From positions 56,316-120,315 of the forward strand of contig NZ_NXLS01000005.1 of assembly GCF_003364315.1 (NCBI RefSeq): 64,000 bases of DNA. Direction: 5' to 3'. Source of the stretch: Helicobacter ganmani (GTDB taxonomy: Bacteria; Campylobacterota; Campylobacteria; Campylobacterales; Helicobacteraceae). The translations under genes and the position numbers were made by a program. A model generated the notes under the pieces. The model worked only from the letters and a program-made list of their open reading frames with translations, was not told where the DNA came from and did not search any database. Below are positions 63,511 through 64,000 of the stretch, piece after piece (the first letter of the stretch is position 1; every line of letters begins with the position of its first letter).

Positions 63511-64000
63511 TGTGTTATCTCCTCTAATATCTTTAATACTTTCTCCCCCTCTTTTTCTGCATTTAAAATCTTAGCAGTTTGGTTTGCATTTTCTTTATAT
63601 TGTAAGATTTGTTCTTTAGTTAGTGCATTAAGGGATTTTGCCATTTCTTTTGCACTAAAGTCTTTAGAGATGATTCCTAAATTATATTGCTTGGTTAGTC
63701 TTGCCATTTCTGGACTTGGACCTATGGCTATGGCAAGTCTTGCTTGGATAAATTCAAAGAATTTATTAGGCAAAGATGATTAAAATTTGCGGGTTTTAAA
63801 ATATAGAATCCTATATCATATTGTGTGCTAAAGGGAATAATTTCCTCAAAAGACACAGGGGGAAGTATGCGAACATTTTTTCTTTTCTCCACCATTGCTT
63901 GGAGTGTTTGATAATAATCTCGTTGATAATTTGGAACGAGCATTAAATCAAGGTGGAATCTGGAATCCACATAATCCATTGTTTCAATCATTACTTCAAT
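63507..64000 (-). pseudogene. Second tandem copy of the glycosyltransferase C-terminus, frameshifted and cut by the window end
   Basis: Identical to the first copy over most of about 490 bp (offset about 600). The frame opened at or beyond the window end reaches YDIGFYILKPANFNHLCLINSLNL and stops at 63728; another frame resumes with PNKFFEFIQARL to EEITQ at 63507. One base appears lost near 63770. The 5' end of the gene lies beyond the window. Confidence 0.65.

Larger units (their letters stand above)
62902..64000. repeat. Direct tandem repeat of about 600 bp
   Basis: Sequence from roughly 62930-63400 recurs at 63535-64000, with long stretches exactly the same (for example the 130 bp before 64000 match the 130 bp before 63402). 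The unit length is 598-605 bp depending on where it is measured. Repeats of this kind can expand or contract by recombination. Confidence 0.75.

Noticed and set aside
1..64000. tRNA or rRNA genes
   Set aside because: I read the non-coding gaps for cloverleaf-like GGTTCGA/CCA patterns and rRNA-like sequence and saw none; a tRNAscan run would settle it.

Overview
The window looks like a chromosomal segment of a non-pylori Helicobacter (Campylobacterota). The evidence is the low GC content by eye, the Helicobacter/Campylobacter-type gene set (cbb3 oxidase operon with DUF4006 and FixH-like genes, a KchA-type channel, a CxxC-less TrxB2-like flavoprotein, FliL), very tight gene overlaps, and many G/C homopolymer tracts in surface-carbohydrate genes. 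leuB/leuD and a complete mod operon argue against H. pylori itself. The species is not named here. No rRNA, tRNA or CRISPR array was recognised.

Positions 1-32,500 are mostly housekeeping, largely on the minus strand: argJ, a K+ channel, rpmB, a flavoprotein, ccoS, maf, acpS, fliL, pheA and lysA; a HAD phosphatase (+); modE-modA-TOBE-modB-modC; leuD-leuB (+); an MFS exporter; the ccoNOQP operon with DUF4006, a 36-aa membrane protein, a TPM protein and a FixH-like protein; then kdsD/kpsF, an antiporter-family protein, a DUF89 protein, purE, a CNNM/CorC-type protein, a YihY protein, bioB, topA and cysQ. Gene-poor gaps at about 26.4-26.7, 31.2-31.4, 32.3-32.5, 33.6-33.8 and 36.5 kb carry members of a dispersed palindromic repeat family. 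A decayed exported-protein gene lies at 32,965-33,569.

Positions 33,900-64,000 form a surface-polysaccharide region. Between about 38.8 and 51.7 kb it encodes homologues of all four known enzymes for activated phosphoramidate (L-glutamine kinase, CTP:phosphoglutamine cytidylyltransferase, gamma-glutamyl-CDP-amidate hydrolase, CDP-amidate kinase; Cj1415-Cj1418 of C. jejuni), two methyltransferases of the Cj1419/Cj1420 type and a DUF2972 protein of the Cj1421/Cj1422 type. This is an O-methyl phosphoramidate (MeOPN) locus. A plus-strand restriction-modification cassette (fused double methyltransferase plus HNH endonuclease) splits it, flanked by pieces of a type I R-M system.

From 51.6 to 64 kb follow genes for N-acylated and N-formylated amino sugars. 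They include a WbpB/WlbA-WbpE-WbpD-WbpI set for UDP-diacetamido-uronic acid, a second oxidoreductase/aminotransferase/acyltransferase set, an AsnB-type amidotransferase, two formyltransferases and glycosyltransferases.

Eight homopolymeric G/C tracts of 9-14 bp lie inside coding regions. In the sequence as given, five genes are frame-shifted OFF: a two-domain glycosyltransferase, a CDP-glycerol-type transferase, one MeOPN-locus methyltransferase and both formyltransferases. Three are ON: a GT2, the DUF2972 protein and an O-methyltransferase. The genes downstream of each tract rejoin in frame when the tract changes by one base, so these are best read as phase-variable genes. The locus could produce many combinations of surface-glycan decoration.
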